Source of the DNA: Paenibacillus sp. FSL K6-3182 | GTDB lineage: Bacteria; Bacillota; Bacilli; Paenibacillales; Paenibacillaceae | Assembly: GCF_037976325.1 (NCBI RefSeq) | Contig: NZ_CP150265.1 | Coordinates: 1,257,501-1,321,500 of the forward strand | Direction of reading: 5' to 3' | DNA length: 64,000 nt | Shown here: positions 25,886-35,364 of the stretch, in pieces | Position numbering within the stretch: the stretch's first letter is position 1 | How the letters are laid out: the number at the start of each line of letters is the position of its first letter | The notes under the pieces: model-generated | What the model was told of the DNA's origin: nothing | Seen by the model: the letters and a program-made list of their open reading frames with translations, nothing else | The model's database searches: none | Program-made: the position numbers and the translations under genes

Positions 25886-27706
25886 ATGTTTGATGTAGTC
25901 AAACAATGGTTTTGGTATGATTGGATATTGCTTCTATTTCGGATTTTGGCTAGTGTTTCTGTCATGTCCGCAATGGTAGATGAGCAAGCTCAATTAACGA
26001 TACCGATTTGGGGAATGATAATTTGGCAGATTATCTCATTTTCTATCCCGTGGCTTAGTTTGCTGTTTAACTATAACTATTATCTTGTATCTGAAATGGT
26101 ACTTTCTGGAGGTATAAGTTTATATTTAAGTATGATCTTCCCTGAAGCTTATACGACTTTTTTGATACCTGCCTTTATGATCGCAGCCAACAGCGCAAAA
26201 CAATCTTATCGATGGTCGGCCCCAATTACGGTTCTCGCTATTCCACTTGTCATTAATGCGGCTGCCGAGCACCATGTGTTATTGGATTTGATTATAGATA
26301 TAGGACTTGCTTATACAATTGGGTTTGCTTTTCATCTACTTGTTGTCAATCATCGGCAGAATGGAATTATTCGTAATCAAAATGCAGTACTAGAGCAGTA
26401 TATATCTCAAATTGAGAAAGTAACTATAAGCGAAGAACGCAGCCGTCTTATGAAAGACTTGCACGATACGTTAGGCCATTCCTATGCGTCCATCATTATG
26501 GGTTTAGAGACGCTTCGAACGGAACTTATGACTAGTGAGGGTCAAACAAAGCTAGAGGCTTTGTTGCGCTTAGCACGCAAAAGTATGGATGAAGGCAGAG
26601 GGTTTGTACATCAACTAGAAACACCGCATGATCGATTAACATTGGTTGAAGCTTTGAAGGGACTTGTAGATGAATTTCAATTCAATTCTGACGTTGTCGT
26701 CCGTTTTCGAACATTGGGGGAAGAAACAACGATAACTAAACTAGCTCATACGACTCTTTATCGTTGCTTACAAGAATCTTTAACAAACGCTGTACGACAT
26801 GGTCAAGCTACAGAGCTTGTTGTCCTTCTTCAATTTGAGGAGCAACAAACAAGGCTTGAAGTTCAAGATAACGGTCTTGGGACAGCGGTGTTACAGGATG
26901 GATTCGGACTGAGGGCGATGAAAGAACGTGCAAGCAATCTTCAAGGTCAAGTGTCAATCTATTCTGAAGTTGGTGAAGGCACAGTCGTTACGTGTACGTT
27001 ACCAAGGCAAACGGCACAGCCAAACGAGATGATACGATTGTTAGTAGTTGATGACCAACCTTTCATAAGAGAAAGTCTAAAAACGTTGTTAGAAGGTCAG
27101 CGTGATTTGCTTGTCGTTGGAATGGCTGAAGATGGGGTAAAGGCTACAGAATATTGCGAGCAGTTACAGCCGCATGTCGTTCTAATGGATTTGGATATGC
27201 CGAATAGAGACGGAATAGAAGCAACTAAGTTGATCAAACAGAATTGGCCAGCTGTCCGCGTTCTTATTCTTACTACTTTTCAGGATAAGGAAAAAGCAAA
27301 GGAAGTGCTGAGAAGTGGTGCAGATGGATATTTATTAAAGTCTATGGAGCCACGCGAGCTAGCTGAAACGATACGTCTCGTCTATCGTGGAGGAACGATT
27401 ATTGCTCCATTTATATCTAATCAATTGTTTGGCGAGTCAGAAGTGATGCTTGAGGAAAGGGGTAGTTCAATCACCGAGCATGATAGTAAGGTTGTAATGG
27501 AATCATATGACCTAACAGCCAGAGAACTTGAAATATTACAGCTAGTTGCACAAGGACTTCGTTACAAAACGATAGCTTCAAAACTCTATTTATCCGACGG
27601 GACAGTACGCAACTATGCTTCTTCCGCATACCTTAAGTTGGATGTACGTAATCGTGAAGAGGCCGTTCAAAAGGTAGTTGCAGCTGGTTTTCTAAAAGTG
27701 AATTGA
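25886..27706 (+). CDS. Fused NarL-type histidine kinase and response regulator
   Basis: A 606-residue single reading frame containing a whole two-component pair. Residues 1-165 form a 5-6 helix membrane sensor. HisKA_3 with the phospho-His (MKDLHDTLGHSYAS) is at about 190. The HATPase domain has NGLGTAV and GFGLRAMKER. At about residue 385 a receiver domain begins (MIRLLVVDDQP) with phospho-Asp in VLMDLDMPN, followed by a LuxR/NarL HTH (DLTARELEILQLVAQG) at the C-terminus. In relatives the kinase and regulator are separate adjacent genes; here no stop separates them. An internal ATG at the receiver start could still give a separate regulator. The ATG at 25886 has AGGTGAGG upstream. Confidence 0.88.
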   Translation: MFDVVKQWFWYDWILLLFRILASVSVMSAMVDEQAQLTIPIWGMIIWQIISFSIPWLSLLFNYNYYLVSEMVLSGGISLYLSMIFPEAYTTFLIPAFMIAANSAKQSYRWSAPITVLAIPLVINAAAEHHVLLDLIIDIGLAYTIGFAFHLLVVNHRQNGIIRNQNAVLEQYISQIEKVTISEERSRLMKDLHDTLGHSYASIIMGLETLRTELMTSEGQTKLEALLRLARKSMDEGRGFVHQLETPHDRLTLVEALKGLVDEFQFNSDVVVRFRTLGEETTITKLAHTTLYRCLQESLTNAVRHGQATELVVLLQFEEQQTRLEVQDNGLGTAVLQDGFGLRAMKERASNLQGQVSIYSEVGEGTVVTCTLPRQTAQPNEMIRLLVVDDQPFIRESLKTLLEGQRDLLVVGMAEDGVKATEYCEQLQPHVVLMDLDMPNRDGIEATKLIKQNWPAVRVLILTTFQDKEKAKEVLRSGADGYLLKSMEPRELAETIRLVYRGGTIIAPFISNQLFGESEVMLEERGSSITEHDSKVVMESYDLTARELEILQLVAQGLRYKTIASKLYLSDGTVRNYASSAYLKLDVRNREEAVQKVVAAGFLKVN

Positions 27707-27720
27707 ATGGTTGTTGGTAT

Positions 27721-28100
27721 TTAATAACGGGATCTAATACTAGGGTTAAAAAAGAAGATGGTCGATAAATAGGCGATCTCTGTGCGTCCGTATGGAAGAT
27801 AGGTGATTTCGGTAAGTAAAACAAGCCCTGGAACACCCTGCTTGAAATCCCTTTGGAGTTTGTTAGGGAAGGTTCGGTGTTCGAGTTTGGCTTTGCCCAT
27901 GACTTCATCTTGCGTTAGTTCCCTTTTTAGAGGACGTCGAGAACTCTCTTTACGAGAGTCGGCCAATCCAATAATCCCAGCGTTTCATAGGCTTTCTTCC
28001 AACAGTTAGCACATTGCTCTACACGTTTTATTCCAATTACCTCTACATTAAATCCGTTTGTCTCAAAGATTTCTCGTTCTTACTCACGAAATCCCTCCGT
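27721..28100 (-). pseudogene. IS3-family transposase remnant
   Basis: On the minus strand, fragments of an IS3/IS150-type element can be read. An OrfA-like piece (IIGLADSRKESSRRPLKREL, from about 27975) runs straight into an OrfB integrase-core piece (FPNKLQRDFKQGVPG, LLTEITYLPYG, AYLS). The frame then stops at 27721. The link between the OrfA and OrfB parts indicates an internal deletion, and the catalytic DDE set is missing. No terminal inverted repeats were found. The rest of 27707-28227 holds no gene. Confidence 0.6.
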
Positions 28101-28227
28101 TACTTACTCCAGTATACAAAAAGGTACCCACAGCCTGAACACCTTTTTTAAAAGTATCCAGTCTATAGGTACCAGTTTAAAGTCGGGCTTCCTCTTTTTT
28201 TTGCTTGTATCAATACTTAATGAGGCA

Positions 28228-29040
28228 TTACAATGGCAAATCTCGTTTGCTGAATGTGATGATGCCTGCCATAAAGCCAGCAAGACCGATCAAAAAGAGA
28301 ATGACCGAGGCTAGTATCGGGTTACCGCCGCCGCTCGCGAGTTCACTCGGCCTATATAATGAAAAGAGGGAGACGAAACGGAGCCATTCTATATTCTCGC
28401 TGATTTTGCCGAGCATATCGAATCCGAACATGCCAAACGTAGTAACCCCCGAGATGCCTAGTGCTTTCTTCTCGTCGCTGGAGAGAGCAGAAATGAAGAA
28501 GGAAATGCCGCCTATTGCGAAGAACAGCATCCATGCGATGACATTCAATAAAATGAAGCGGGAACCGTCAAATTCGTATCGATCACCGATAAACAAGGCA
28601 TAGCCAATAAAACCAGCAGCTGTCGTAACGATCATAATCAGCAGCAGTCCAGCGACGAGTACACTTGCTTGCGTTACGGCGATACGCTGTCGAGATGTCG
28701 GTGTGGACAGCAGATAAGCCATGGAGCCTTGATCCACCAGCCTTGCCATTAGGCCCGTAGACAGCATGATGCTGAATATAGAGAGCAGAAGAGGCAAAAT
28801 GAGTCCGTAATACTCTCCAGAGATGAAGGCCTCCATGCTCCCGAAGCCGGATTGAACGCCAAAAGCATTGACGATTCCCTCGGGCAGAGCCGACATAAGC
28901 TCGTTAAGTGCTCCTGTGTTTTGCGCGATGCCGGGATACAGCCAGAACATGAGCAAAATATAGAAGGCCGAGCCGAAGGCGTAGTTGCTTATTCCTTTAA
29001 GATTGATCTTCATCATTTGTTTGAAAAGGGGAGCGTTCAT
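28228..29040 (-). CDS. ABC transporter permease (ABC-2 type)
   Basis: A 270-residue permease with about six hydrophobic segments (about 20-40, 65-90, 110-125, 140-165, 175-195, 240-262) and no ATPase motif. It follows the ATP-binding subunit with overlapping stop and start (TGATG at 29040). The pair probably forms an exporter, of a type often linked to drug or peptide efflux. The substrate is unknown. A divergent TetR gene upstream is the likely regulator. Confidence 0.85.
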   Translation of the reverse strand: MNAPLFKQMMKINLKGISNYAFGSAFYILLMFWLYPGIAQNTGALNELMSALPEGIVNAFGVQSGFGSMEAFISGEYYGLILPLLLSIFSIMLSTGLMARLVDQGSMAYLLSTPTSRQRIAVTQASVLVAGLLLIMIVTTAAGFIGYALFIGDRYEFDGSRFILLNVIAWMLFFAIGGISFFISALSSDEKKALGISGVTTFGMFGFDMLGKISENIEWLRFVSLFSLYRPSELASGGGNPILASVILFLIGLAGFMAGIITFSKRDLPL

Positions 29041-29927
29041 CAGGCGAGCTCCTTCCGGTCATAATAGTGCATGAATACGTCCTCAAGATTTTGTGCGGTG
29101 ATATCGAGACTGCGAATAGGGTATTTGGCCGTCTCTCGAATCAGCTCGTTATAATTGCCCTGCACGGCGACTGTGACCCGTCTGCCATCGTGTGATTCGA
29201 TAGGCACTGTGCCCGATAACACGAACAGATGAGCATCTGTGGCTTGCTCGAAAACAATCTCAACCAGCTTGCGCTGCATGGACTGAAGCTCATGTATGTT
29301 TTTGACGGTCATCACTTTCCCGTCCTTTATTATGGCGGCGCGGTCGCAGGTTCGCTCGATTTCGGTAAAGCTATGGGAAGACATCAGAAAGGTCGTTCCT
29401 TTCGCCTTCTCTTCGAGAACAAGCTCAATAAATGTCTGCTGCATGAGAGGATCGAGACCGGAGGTAGGTTCATCGAGAATGATTAATTCGGGATCATGCA
29501 TGAATGCGGCGACAATTCCGACTTTTTGCTTCATGCCTTTGGACATCTTCCGAATCGGCGTGTTGACGTCGAATTGCAGCCGTTCGATTAGGCTCCGGCG
29601 TTTGGCTGAGCTGTCCACTCTCTGCATAGAGGAGAGAAATTCAAGGAAAGCTTTTCCTGTCATTCCTTCGATAAAAGCGATTTCCCCAGGCAAATAGCCA
29701 ACAAACTTCTGCACCGTTCCTTGTTTCGCCCAGGTATCGAGTCCCTTTATGGATACGCGTCCATGATCCGGCTTCATAAAACCCATAATGTGACGAATAG
29801 TCGTCGATTTGCCTGCACCATTAGGGCCCAAAAAACCGAACACTTCACCTTTGTTTACCGTGAATGACACATCTGTAATGCCGCGGCCATTCCGAAAAAG
29901 CTTAGTCAGCCCCTCAACGATTAACAT
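29040..29927 (-). CDS. ABC transporter ATP-binding protein
   Basis: A 295-residue ATPase. Walker A is GPNGAGKST, the signature is a divergent KMSKGMKQK, and Walker B is LIILDEPTSGLD with the switch His in MSSHSF. The C-terminal ~80 residues are the extension typical of ABC-2 exporter ATPases. The ATG at 29927 is preferred over an in-frame GTG at 29937-29939, which lies only 4 codons upstream. It partners the permease gene that overlaps its stop, and is divergent from a TetR regulator. Confidence 0.9.
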   Translation of the reverse strand: MLIVEGLTKLFRNGRGITDVSFTVNKGEVFGFLGPNGAGKSTTIRHIMGFMKPDHGRVSIKGLDTWAKQGTVQKFVGYLPGEIAFIEGMTGKAFLEFLSSMQRVDSSAKRRSLIERLQFDVNTPIRKMSKGMKQKVGIVAAFMHDPELIILDEPTSGLDPLMQQTFIELVLEEKAKGTTFLMSSHSFTEIERTCDRAAIIKDGKVMTVKNIHELQSMQRKLVEIVFEQATDAHLFVLSGTVPIESHDGRRVTVAVQGNYNELIRETAKYPIRSLDITAQNLEDVFMHYYDRKELA

Positions 29928-29954
29928 ATACCGCTGCACCCCGCATTTGTAATT

Positions 29955-29982
29955 ATGAAATTATTTTATTATTTGATTTCAT
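29955..29982. promoter_or_regulatory. Operator-like inverted repeat, copy 1
   Basis: ATGAAAT-N14-ATTTCAT lies just upstream of the ABC ATPase gene. The same element with the same 14-nt spacer recurs at 30023-30050. It is a candidate TetR-family binding site. Confidence 0.65.
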
Positions 29983-30022
29983 TATTTATGATAATTTCGT
30001 TAGGGTTAGAAGTCAATGGGTT

Positions 30023-30050
30023 ATGAAATATAGATGTGCTATAATTTCAT
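30023..30050. promoter_or_regulatory. Operator-like inverted repeat, copy 2
   Basis: A second ATGAAAT-N14-ATTTCAT lies 68 bp from copy 1. It contains a TATAAT at 30040-30045 that fits the -10 of the TetR gene, so binding would autorepress. Confidence 0.65.
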
Positions 30051-30083
30051 TGAATTAAAATAGACTTGATTGCAGGAGGCAGT

Positions 30084-30689
30084 ATGAACGGTTTCGAGAG
30101 AAGGAAGGAATTAATCAAGGAGAAGATTAAGAAGACGGTTTTAGACATGCTCAAGACGTGGGAGCCAAAAAAAATACGAATCGCCGATATTGCAGCGGAA
30201 GCTGAAGTATCTCAAGTGACGATTTACAATTATTTCGGCAGTAAGGAAGCACTGCTTAGCGAGGTGTTCAAACAATTTATTGATAAGAGCATTACCGATT
30301 TTGAAACATTCATTCAAGGTGATCACTCCTTAAAGGAGATCATTCAATATATCGTTTTTGTAGATAAGGAAGCTTATCGCGCCTTTACTCCTGAATTTTT
30401 CACACAGTTCCTGATTGATGACGAAACGAATCAATATATTGAAGAGCTTTATCGAACAAAGGGAATGCCGCTCGTCGTACAATTTGTAGAAGAAGGGAAA
30501 AGGAAGGGCGAGATCTCGAAGAAGGTTTCGACTCCGACCATTATCGCTTATATCAATATGCTAAAAGCGCAATCCCACATGTTCCTTGATTTGGCGCAGC
30601 AAAGCGAACAAGTAGACGATTTTCTTGATGAGTTTATTCATCTCTTCTTTTATGGTATTTGCAGCTCTGAACCAGAGTCTAATTCGTAG
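30084..30689 (+). CDS. TetR-family transcriptional regulator
   Basis: A 201-residue protein. The N-terminal HTH reads IRIADIAAEAEVSQVTIYNYFGSKEALL (split here only for description, about residues 33-60). A helical ligand-binding domain follows. It is divergent from the ABC exporter operon, and two identical inverted repeats lie between them, so it most likely represses both directions until an inducer binds. The ATG at 30084 has GGAGG upstream; a TTG-type start six codons earlier is unlikely. Confidence 0.9.
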   Translation: MNGFERRKELIKEKIKKTVLDMLKTWEPKKIRIADIAAEAEVSQVTIYNYFGSKEALLSEVFKQFIDKSITDFETFIQGDHSLKEIIQYIVFVDKEAYRAFTPEFFTQFLIDDETNQYIEELYRTKGMPLVVQFVEEGKRKGEISKKVSTPTIIAYINMLKAQSHMFLDLAQQSEQVDDFLDEFIHLFFYGICSSEPESNS

Positions 30690-30785
30690 GTCCATGTTAT
30701 TTGACTATGGGCTTGTATATTCGATACAATTTAGGCTGCAGCATGTTTGTACATAGAGGTATGAATGAAGGGAGAATACGAGATC

Positions 30786-32018
30786 ATGAGTGGATTTGAA
30801 CATCATTTAGATACGTATGCAGAGTTGATTGTAAAAATTGGAGTGAACGTACAGCAGGGCCAAGAGGTATTCGTTACAGGAGCTGTCGATCAAGCAGCAC
30901 TCGTTAGACTTGTAGCCGGCAAAGCCTATGAAGCAGGCGCGAGCAACGTCCATGTGGAATGGACTGACGATTCATTGTCCAGATTAAAATATGAGCAAGC
31001 AGCAGACGAAGTATTTGCGCGTTACCCCGAATGGGAAACGGCAAAACGCAACTCCTTTGTGGAACGCGGAGCAGCATTTATCTCCATCGTTTCATCAAGC
31101 CCAGATTTGCTGAAAGGCATCGATTCAGGACGTATTTCCAGCTTCCAGAAGGCATCTGGCCAAGGCTTGCAGGAGTTCCGCAGAGCTATTCAATCGGATA
31201 AGGTGAGCTGGACAGTAGTTGCTGCAGCGAGCAAGCAATGGGCAGCGAAGGTATTCCCGGATGCAGGGGAAGAGGAAGCGGCCCAAAAGCTGTGGACAGC
31301 TATTTTTGAATCGGTTCGTTTGCATGCTGAGAACCCTGTCAAAGCGTGGGAAGAGCATAATGCGAACCTTCACAGCAAGGGCGAGACGCTCAACCAGAAC
31401 CGTTTTCACAAATTGCATTATACGGCTCCTGGCACGGATCTTACGATTGAATTGCCAGAGAAGCATATTTGGGTCGCTGCAGGCAGCACGAACATTAACA
31501 ACATTCCTTTCATGGCGAATATGCCGACCGAGGAAGTGTTTACAGTTCCGCTAAAAACAGGCGCAAACGGTTATGTATCCAGCACGAAGCCGCTAAGCTA
31601 TGGCGGCAACATTATCGATCGTTTCAAGCTGACGTTTGAAGCCGGACGTATTGTGAAGGTAGAGGCTGAAGAAGGGCAAGACATCTTGCAGAAGCTCGTA
31701 GACATTGATGATGGCGCGCATTACCTAGGCGAGGTTGCGCTCGTTCCGCATGAGTCACCGATTTCACAGTCCAACATCTTGTTCTATAATACGTTGTTTG
31801 ATGAGAATGCATCTAATCACCTGGCAATCGGCAGCGGTTATGCTTTCAATATTGAGGGCGGCAAGTCGATGTCACCTGAAGAGCTTGCTGAGAATGGCGT
31901 AAATGCCAGCATCACGCATAATGATTTTATGATCGGCTCAGCTGAAATGGATATCGATGGCATCACGAAGGATGGAAAGGTTGTCCCTATTTTCCGTAAA
32001 GGAAATTGGGCTATTTAA
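30786..32018 (+). CDS. ampS: M29-family aminopeptidase (AmpS type)
   Basis: A 410-residue leucyl-type aminopeptidase of the thermophilic-aminopeptidase (M29) family, a cytosolic metalloenzyme. Recognisable stretches are EVFTVPLKTGANGYVSSTKP, GGNIIDRFKLTFEAGRI, LGEVALVPHESPIS and HLAIGSGYAFNIEGG, which carry metal ligands Glu and His. Length equals the Bacillus homologue. The ATG at 30786 with GAAGGGAG upstream is preferred to one 21 nt earlier. It is monocistronic, followed by a 23-bp perfect terminator stem. Confidence 0.93.
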   Translation: MSGFEHHLDTYAELIVKIGVNVQQGQEVFVTGAVDQAALVRLVAGKAYEAGASNVHVEWTDDSLSRLKYEQAADEVFARYPEWETAKRNSFVERGAAFISIVSSSPDLLKGIDSGRISSFQKASGQGLQEFRRAIQSDKVSWTVVAAASKQWAAKVFPDAGEEEAAQKLWTAIFESVRLHAENPVKAWEEHNANLHSKGETLNQNRFHKLHYTAPGTDLTIELPEKHIWVAAGSTNINNIPFMANMPTEEVFTVPLKTGANGYVSSTKPLSYGGNIIDRFKLTFEAGRIVKVEAEEGQDILQKLVDIDDGAHYLGEVALVPHESPISQSNILFYNTLFDENASNHLAIGSGYAFNIEGGKSMSPEELAENGVNASITHNDFMIGSAEMDIDGITKDGKVVPIFRKGNWAI

Positions 32019-32033
32019 TTAGGGTTAGCAAAT

Positions 32034-32086
32034 AAAGAAGCTACCCGGGAAGAAGCGAATGCTTCTTCCCGGGTAGCTTCTTTCTG
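32034..32086 (+). terminator. Terminator after ampS
   Basis: Perfect 23-bp arms (starting AAAGAAGCTACCCGGG, loop GAAT) end in T residues. This is the strongest hairpin in the window. The complement side has an A-run, so it may work in both directions. Confidence 0.92.
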
Positions 32087-32133
32087 TTTTATGGGTTCTT
32101 TTACATAAATAAGACAACTTCCCAGATGGCTAT

Positions 32134-32147
32134 ATGACAAATGTCAT
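32134..32147. promoter_or_regulatory. Palindrome upstream of des, candidate DesR site
   Basis: ATGACA-AA-TGTCAT is a perfect palindrome about 130 nt before the desaturase start. Related TGAC half sites follow at 32157-32185. DesR activates des in Bacillus from sites upstream of the promoter, which fits this placement. The identity of the site is inference. Confidence 0.5.
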
Positions 32148-32265
32148 GCCATCGTATTGACGTTTATGACTACAATGACCTGACAGTTTTCTTTACAATA
32201 AAGTTAGAATACTGCGTTAGACGTCCGGGATACTCTCCAAGCGTCATATTGAGGAGGAAAATGCG

Positions 32266-33321
32266 ATGACAGAGCTTAAACATGCTCACTTGAAAAAAGA
32301 AGTTGCCCCATTTGAGAAAACGGATTTAAAGTCGAGTATCAGACAGCTTATTAACACCTTAGTGCCACTCGTTCTGCTCTGGTATGCCTCTTACTATAGT
32401 CTTTCCATATCGTACTGGCTTACTGCTCCGTTGGTGCTGCTTACTTCTGGTTTCGTCATTCGTACATTCATCATCTTTCATGACTGTTGTCACGGATCGT
32501 TTTTCAAAAGCAAAAAAGCAAACGATATCATAGGTACAATTACAGGCGTCATTACGCTTGTCCCTTATAGACAGTGGAAAAATTCACATTCTATCCATCA
32601 CGCAACAAGCAGCAACCTCGATAAACGGGGCGTTGGCGATTTGTGGATTTTAACGGTGGAAGAATACGCAGCAGCGCCGCTTATGCGCCGGTTTGCATAT
32701 CGTATGTATCGTCATCCGCTAGTTATGTTTGGACTTGGTCCAATCGGTGTTTTCCTTATTCAATACCGCTTTAATATTAAAGGTGCTAGACGCAAGGAAC
32801 GGATGAACACTTATTTAACAAATGCTTTGATCGTAGGCTCTTACGCGCTGCTTATCTGGGCAATCGGTTGGCAAGCATTCCTGCTTGTTCAAGGTCCTGT
32901 GTTTTTTGTATCGGGTCTGCTCGGCATATGGTTGTTTTATGTACAGCATCAATTTGAGGATTCTTATTTTGAAAATGAAGACGAGTGGAGTTATGTGAAA
33001 GCTGCCGTTGACGGAAGCTCTTACTACAAGCTGCCTAAAGTGCTGCAATGGATTACAGGCAACATCGGCTTCCACCACGTTCATCATTTGAGCCCAAAGG
33101 TTCCGAACTATAACTTGGAAAAAGCGCATAATGCAACGCCGCCGCTTCACAAAGCGACGACGATTACGATCAGCGAAAGCTTAGAATCGCTCCAGTTCCG
33201 TCTTTGGGATGAATCAGACAAAAAATTTGTCAGCTTCAAAGGGATCAAGCATCGTCTTCGTAAAGCAAAAGCATCATCTGAGAAAATAAAAGCTACACAA
33301 GCAAGCTTGAAATTTAAATAA
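32266..33321 (+). CDS. des: Fatty acid desaturase (Des)
   Basis: A 351-residue membrane acyl-lipid desaturase, close in length to B. subtilis Des (352). The three His boxes are intact: HDCCHG (about 72), HSIHHA (about 108) and HHVHH (about 271), which hold the di-iron centre. Four or more hydrophobic segments are visible. It introduces double bonds into membrane phospholipid acyl chains on cooling. The ATG has GAGGAGGA upstream. DesK and DesR genes follow on the same strand, giving the complete cold-response module. A hairpin without a T-run (33341-33369) lies between des and desK. Confidence 0.95.
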   Translation: MTELKHAHLKKEVAPFEKTDLKSSIRQLINTLVPLVLLWYASYYSLSISYWLTAPLVLLTSGFVIRTFIIFHDCCHGSFFKSKKANDIIGTITGVITLVPYRQWKNSHSIHHATSSNLDKRGVGDLWILTVEEYAAAPLMRRFAYRMYRHPLVMFGLGPIGVFLIQYRFNIKGARRKERMNTYLTNALIVGSYALLIWAIGWQAFLLVQGPVFFVSGLLGIWLFYVQHQFEDSYFENEDEWSYVKAAVDGSSYYKLPKVLQWITGNIGFHHVHHLSPKVPNYNLEKAHNATPPLHKATTITISESLESLQFRLWDESDKKFVSFKGIKHRLRKAKASSEKIKATQASLKFK

Positions 33322-33476
33322 CTCCATTTAAACATACACCAGAAGCCATGCCCTTACAGGCTGGCTTCTAGTGCATACAGCATCAAGGAAAATAAATACT
33401 TGAAATGTTGTATATGCTAAAATGATTATAAAATAATCATCACCATCGTATGGCATGGGATAAAGGATGGACGACC

Positions 33477-34595
33477 ATGAACAAGTGGTATCAGATTTTT
33501 CAGAAAAACACAGGTCTAAGCCCATATGTGTGGGTCGTCTTCTGTATTTTGCCTTTTTATTTTATTTTTCGTTCGTCTTCCCCTTATGAAGCCGTATCCG
33601 GTATCATCATGATTATTTTGTTTTTTATTTGTTACCGGCTATCGTTTGTGTCTAAGGGCTGGCTAGTGTATTTCTGGACCAGTGTGCAAATTATTATATC
33701 GATTGCGATGACCTTATTGTTCAGTTATGTTTATTTTTCGATATTTCTAGCTTTTTTTATCGGACATATTCAGAATCGAGCTGGATTTTTTACTTTGTAT
33801 ACGATTCATATTGTCAGTACGTTCGTAACGGTCAATTACGGATTTGCTACACAGAACACGTTGTTTTTTACACAGTTTCCGTTCATACTCATCAGTCTCA
33901 TCGTCGTTATTCTGCTTCCCTTCAACACGTACAACAAAAACAAGCAGGGGCAGCTCGAAGGGCAGCTTGAGGACGCGAATAAGCGGATATCGGAACTTGT
34001 AAAGCTTGAGGAGAGGCAGCGAATCGCACGTGATTTGCATGATACGCTGGGACAGAAGCTGTCGCTAATCGGTTTGAAGAGCGACCTCGCCGGCAAGCTG
34101 ATGGTCAAGAACCCAGCGCAAGCCCAAGCGGAAATCAATGATGTTCGCCAGACGGCGAGAACCGCGCTTAAAGAAGTGCGGGAAATGGTTACGCAGATGC
34201 GCGGGACGAGAATTGAGGATGAAATGTTTCGGGTAAAGCAGATTTTGAAGGCTGCCGAAATTGAATTCGAGCTCGTGGGAGAATTGAAGCTTGGTACTGC
34301 GAATTTGCTCACTGAAAATGTTCTCAGCATGTGTTTGAAGGAAGCGGTAACGAATGTTGTCAAGCACAGCGGAGCAACGACGTGCACCGTAACGATTCAG
34401 TCATCGCGTACAGAGCTGTTGCTGAAGGTGCAGGACAATGGTGTAGGAATTCCTGAGGAAGCTAGAAACTATGGAGGCCATGGTCTTCAAGGCATGAAGG
34501 AGCGTCTTGAGTTCGTGAATGGAAGCCTAGATATCATTTCGAATGATGGAGCGACGCTCATTATTAAAGTGCCAAACGTTATTAAACAAATGTAA
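33477..34595 (+). CDS. desK: Membrane-fluidity sensor histidine kinase DesK
   Basis: A 372-residue kinase (B. subtilis DesK 370). There are about five N-terminal membrane helices to residue ~150, then the linker coiled coil and the HisKA_3 motif RQRIARDLHDTLGQKLS with the phospho-His near 188. The HATPase domain has NVVKHSGA, DNGVGI and GHGLQGMKER. It senses bilayer thickening on cooling and phosphorylates DesR. The ATG at 33477 with AAAGGATGG upstream is preferred to one nine codons earlier. It lies between des and desR. Confidence 0.94.
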   Translation: MNKWYQIFQKNTGLSPYVWVVFCILPFYFIFRSSSPYEAVSGIIMIILFFICYRLSFVSKGWLVYFWTSVQIIISIAMTLLFSYVYFSIFLAFFIGHIQNRAGFFTLYTIHIVSTFVTVNYGFATQNTLFFTQFPFILISLIVVILLPFNTYNKNKQGQLEGQLEDANKRISELVKLEERQRIARDLHDTLGQKLSLIGLKSDLAGKLMVKNPAQAQAEINDVRQTARTALKEVREMVTQMRGTRIEDEMFRVKQILKAAEIEFELVGELKLGTANLLTENVLSMCLKEAVTNVVKHSGATTCTVTIQSSRTELLLKVQDNGVGIPEEARNYGGHGLQGMKERLEFVNGSLDIISNDGATLIIKVPNVIKQM

Positions 34596-34626
34596 TGATT
34601 AGCTGAAAAGGGGATTGAGGGATAAT

Positions 34627-35226
34627 ATGATCAGAATCGTCATTGCCGAGGATCAGCGCATGCTGCTGGGCGCCCTCGCTTCCTTGCTTGACTTGGAAGA
34701 GGATATGAAGGTCGTCGGAAGAGCAAGCAATGGAGAACATGCCATAAGTCTTGTGCATGAGCACAAGCCTGATATTTGTATTATGGATATTGAAATGCCG
34801 GCCAAGACTGGGCTTGATGCTGCTGAGGAGCTGAAGGGACAGGGCTGCAAGGTCATTATTTTGACGACATTTGCAAGATCCGGTTACTTTGAGCGTGCTC
34901 TCAAAGCGGGAGTTAGCGGCTATTTGCTCAAGGACAGCCCAAGCGAGGAGCTTGCAAATTCGATTCGCAGCGTGATGGCTGGACGACGGATCTTCGCATC
35001 GGAGCTTGTAGATGAGGCATACGGACAAGAAAATCCGTTAACAGAGCGTGAGAAGGAAGTGCTTGTGCTCGTAGCAGACGGGAAAAACACGAAGGAAATT
35101 GCAAGCGAGCTGTTTATTACGACAGGTACCGTTCGCAACTATATATCTGTCATTCTTGATAAGCTTGACGTCAGCAACCGCATCGAGGCAATTACTCGGT
35201 TTAAAGAAAAGGGCTGGTTCAAATAA
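34627..35226 (+). CDS. desR: Response regulator DesR
   Basis: A 199-residue NarL/FixJ-type regulator, the same length as B. subtilis DesR. The receiver domain starts MIRIVIAEDQ and has phospho-Asp in ICIMDIEMPA. The LuxR-type HTH is LTEREKEVLVLVADGKNTKE. It starts 31 nt after desK, so the kinase and regulator are co-transcribed. Its expected target is des, where a palindrome lies upstream. The ATG at 34627 is used because it matches the family start. Confidence 0.94.
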   Translation: MIRIVIAEDQRMLLGALASLLDLEEDMKVVGRASNGEHAISLVHEHKPDICIMDIEMPAKTGLDAAEELKGQGCKVIILTTFARSGYFERALKAGVSGYLLKDSPSEELANSIRSVMAGRRIFASELVDEAYGQENPLTEREKEVLVLVADGKNTKEIASELFITTGTVRNYISVILDKLDVSNRIEAITRFKEKGWFK

Positions 35227-35262
35227 TGTACCAGTACAAGAGCACCGAAGTGAAAATATGAT

Positions 35263-35305
35263 GCGTTATTGAGCGGAGTTATTCGATCTCAACGGCGCTT
35301 TTTTT
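35263..35305 (+). terminator. Probable terminator after desR
   Basis: GCG-TTGAG pairs with CTCAA-CGC around an internal loop and is followed by seven T residues. Confidence 0.5.
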
Positions 35306-35364
35306 GTTTTCAAGAGTTAAAGGAACGGGTATTGGAGAGAGTACTAGGGAAGGGAGTTAATGGG

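Noticed and set aside
27803..28009. Plus-strand frame in the region after the fused kinase gene
   Set aside because: It is antisense to the IS3-family remnant and has no coding signals.
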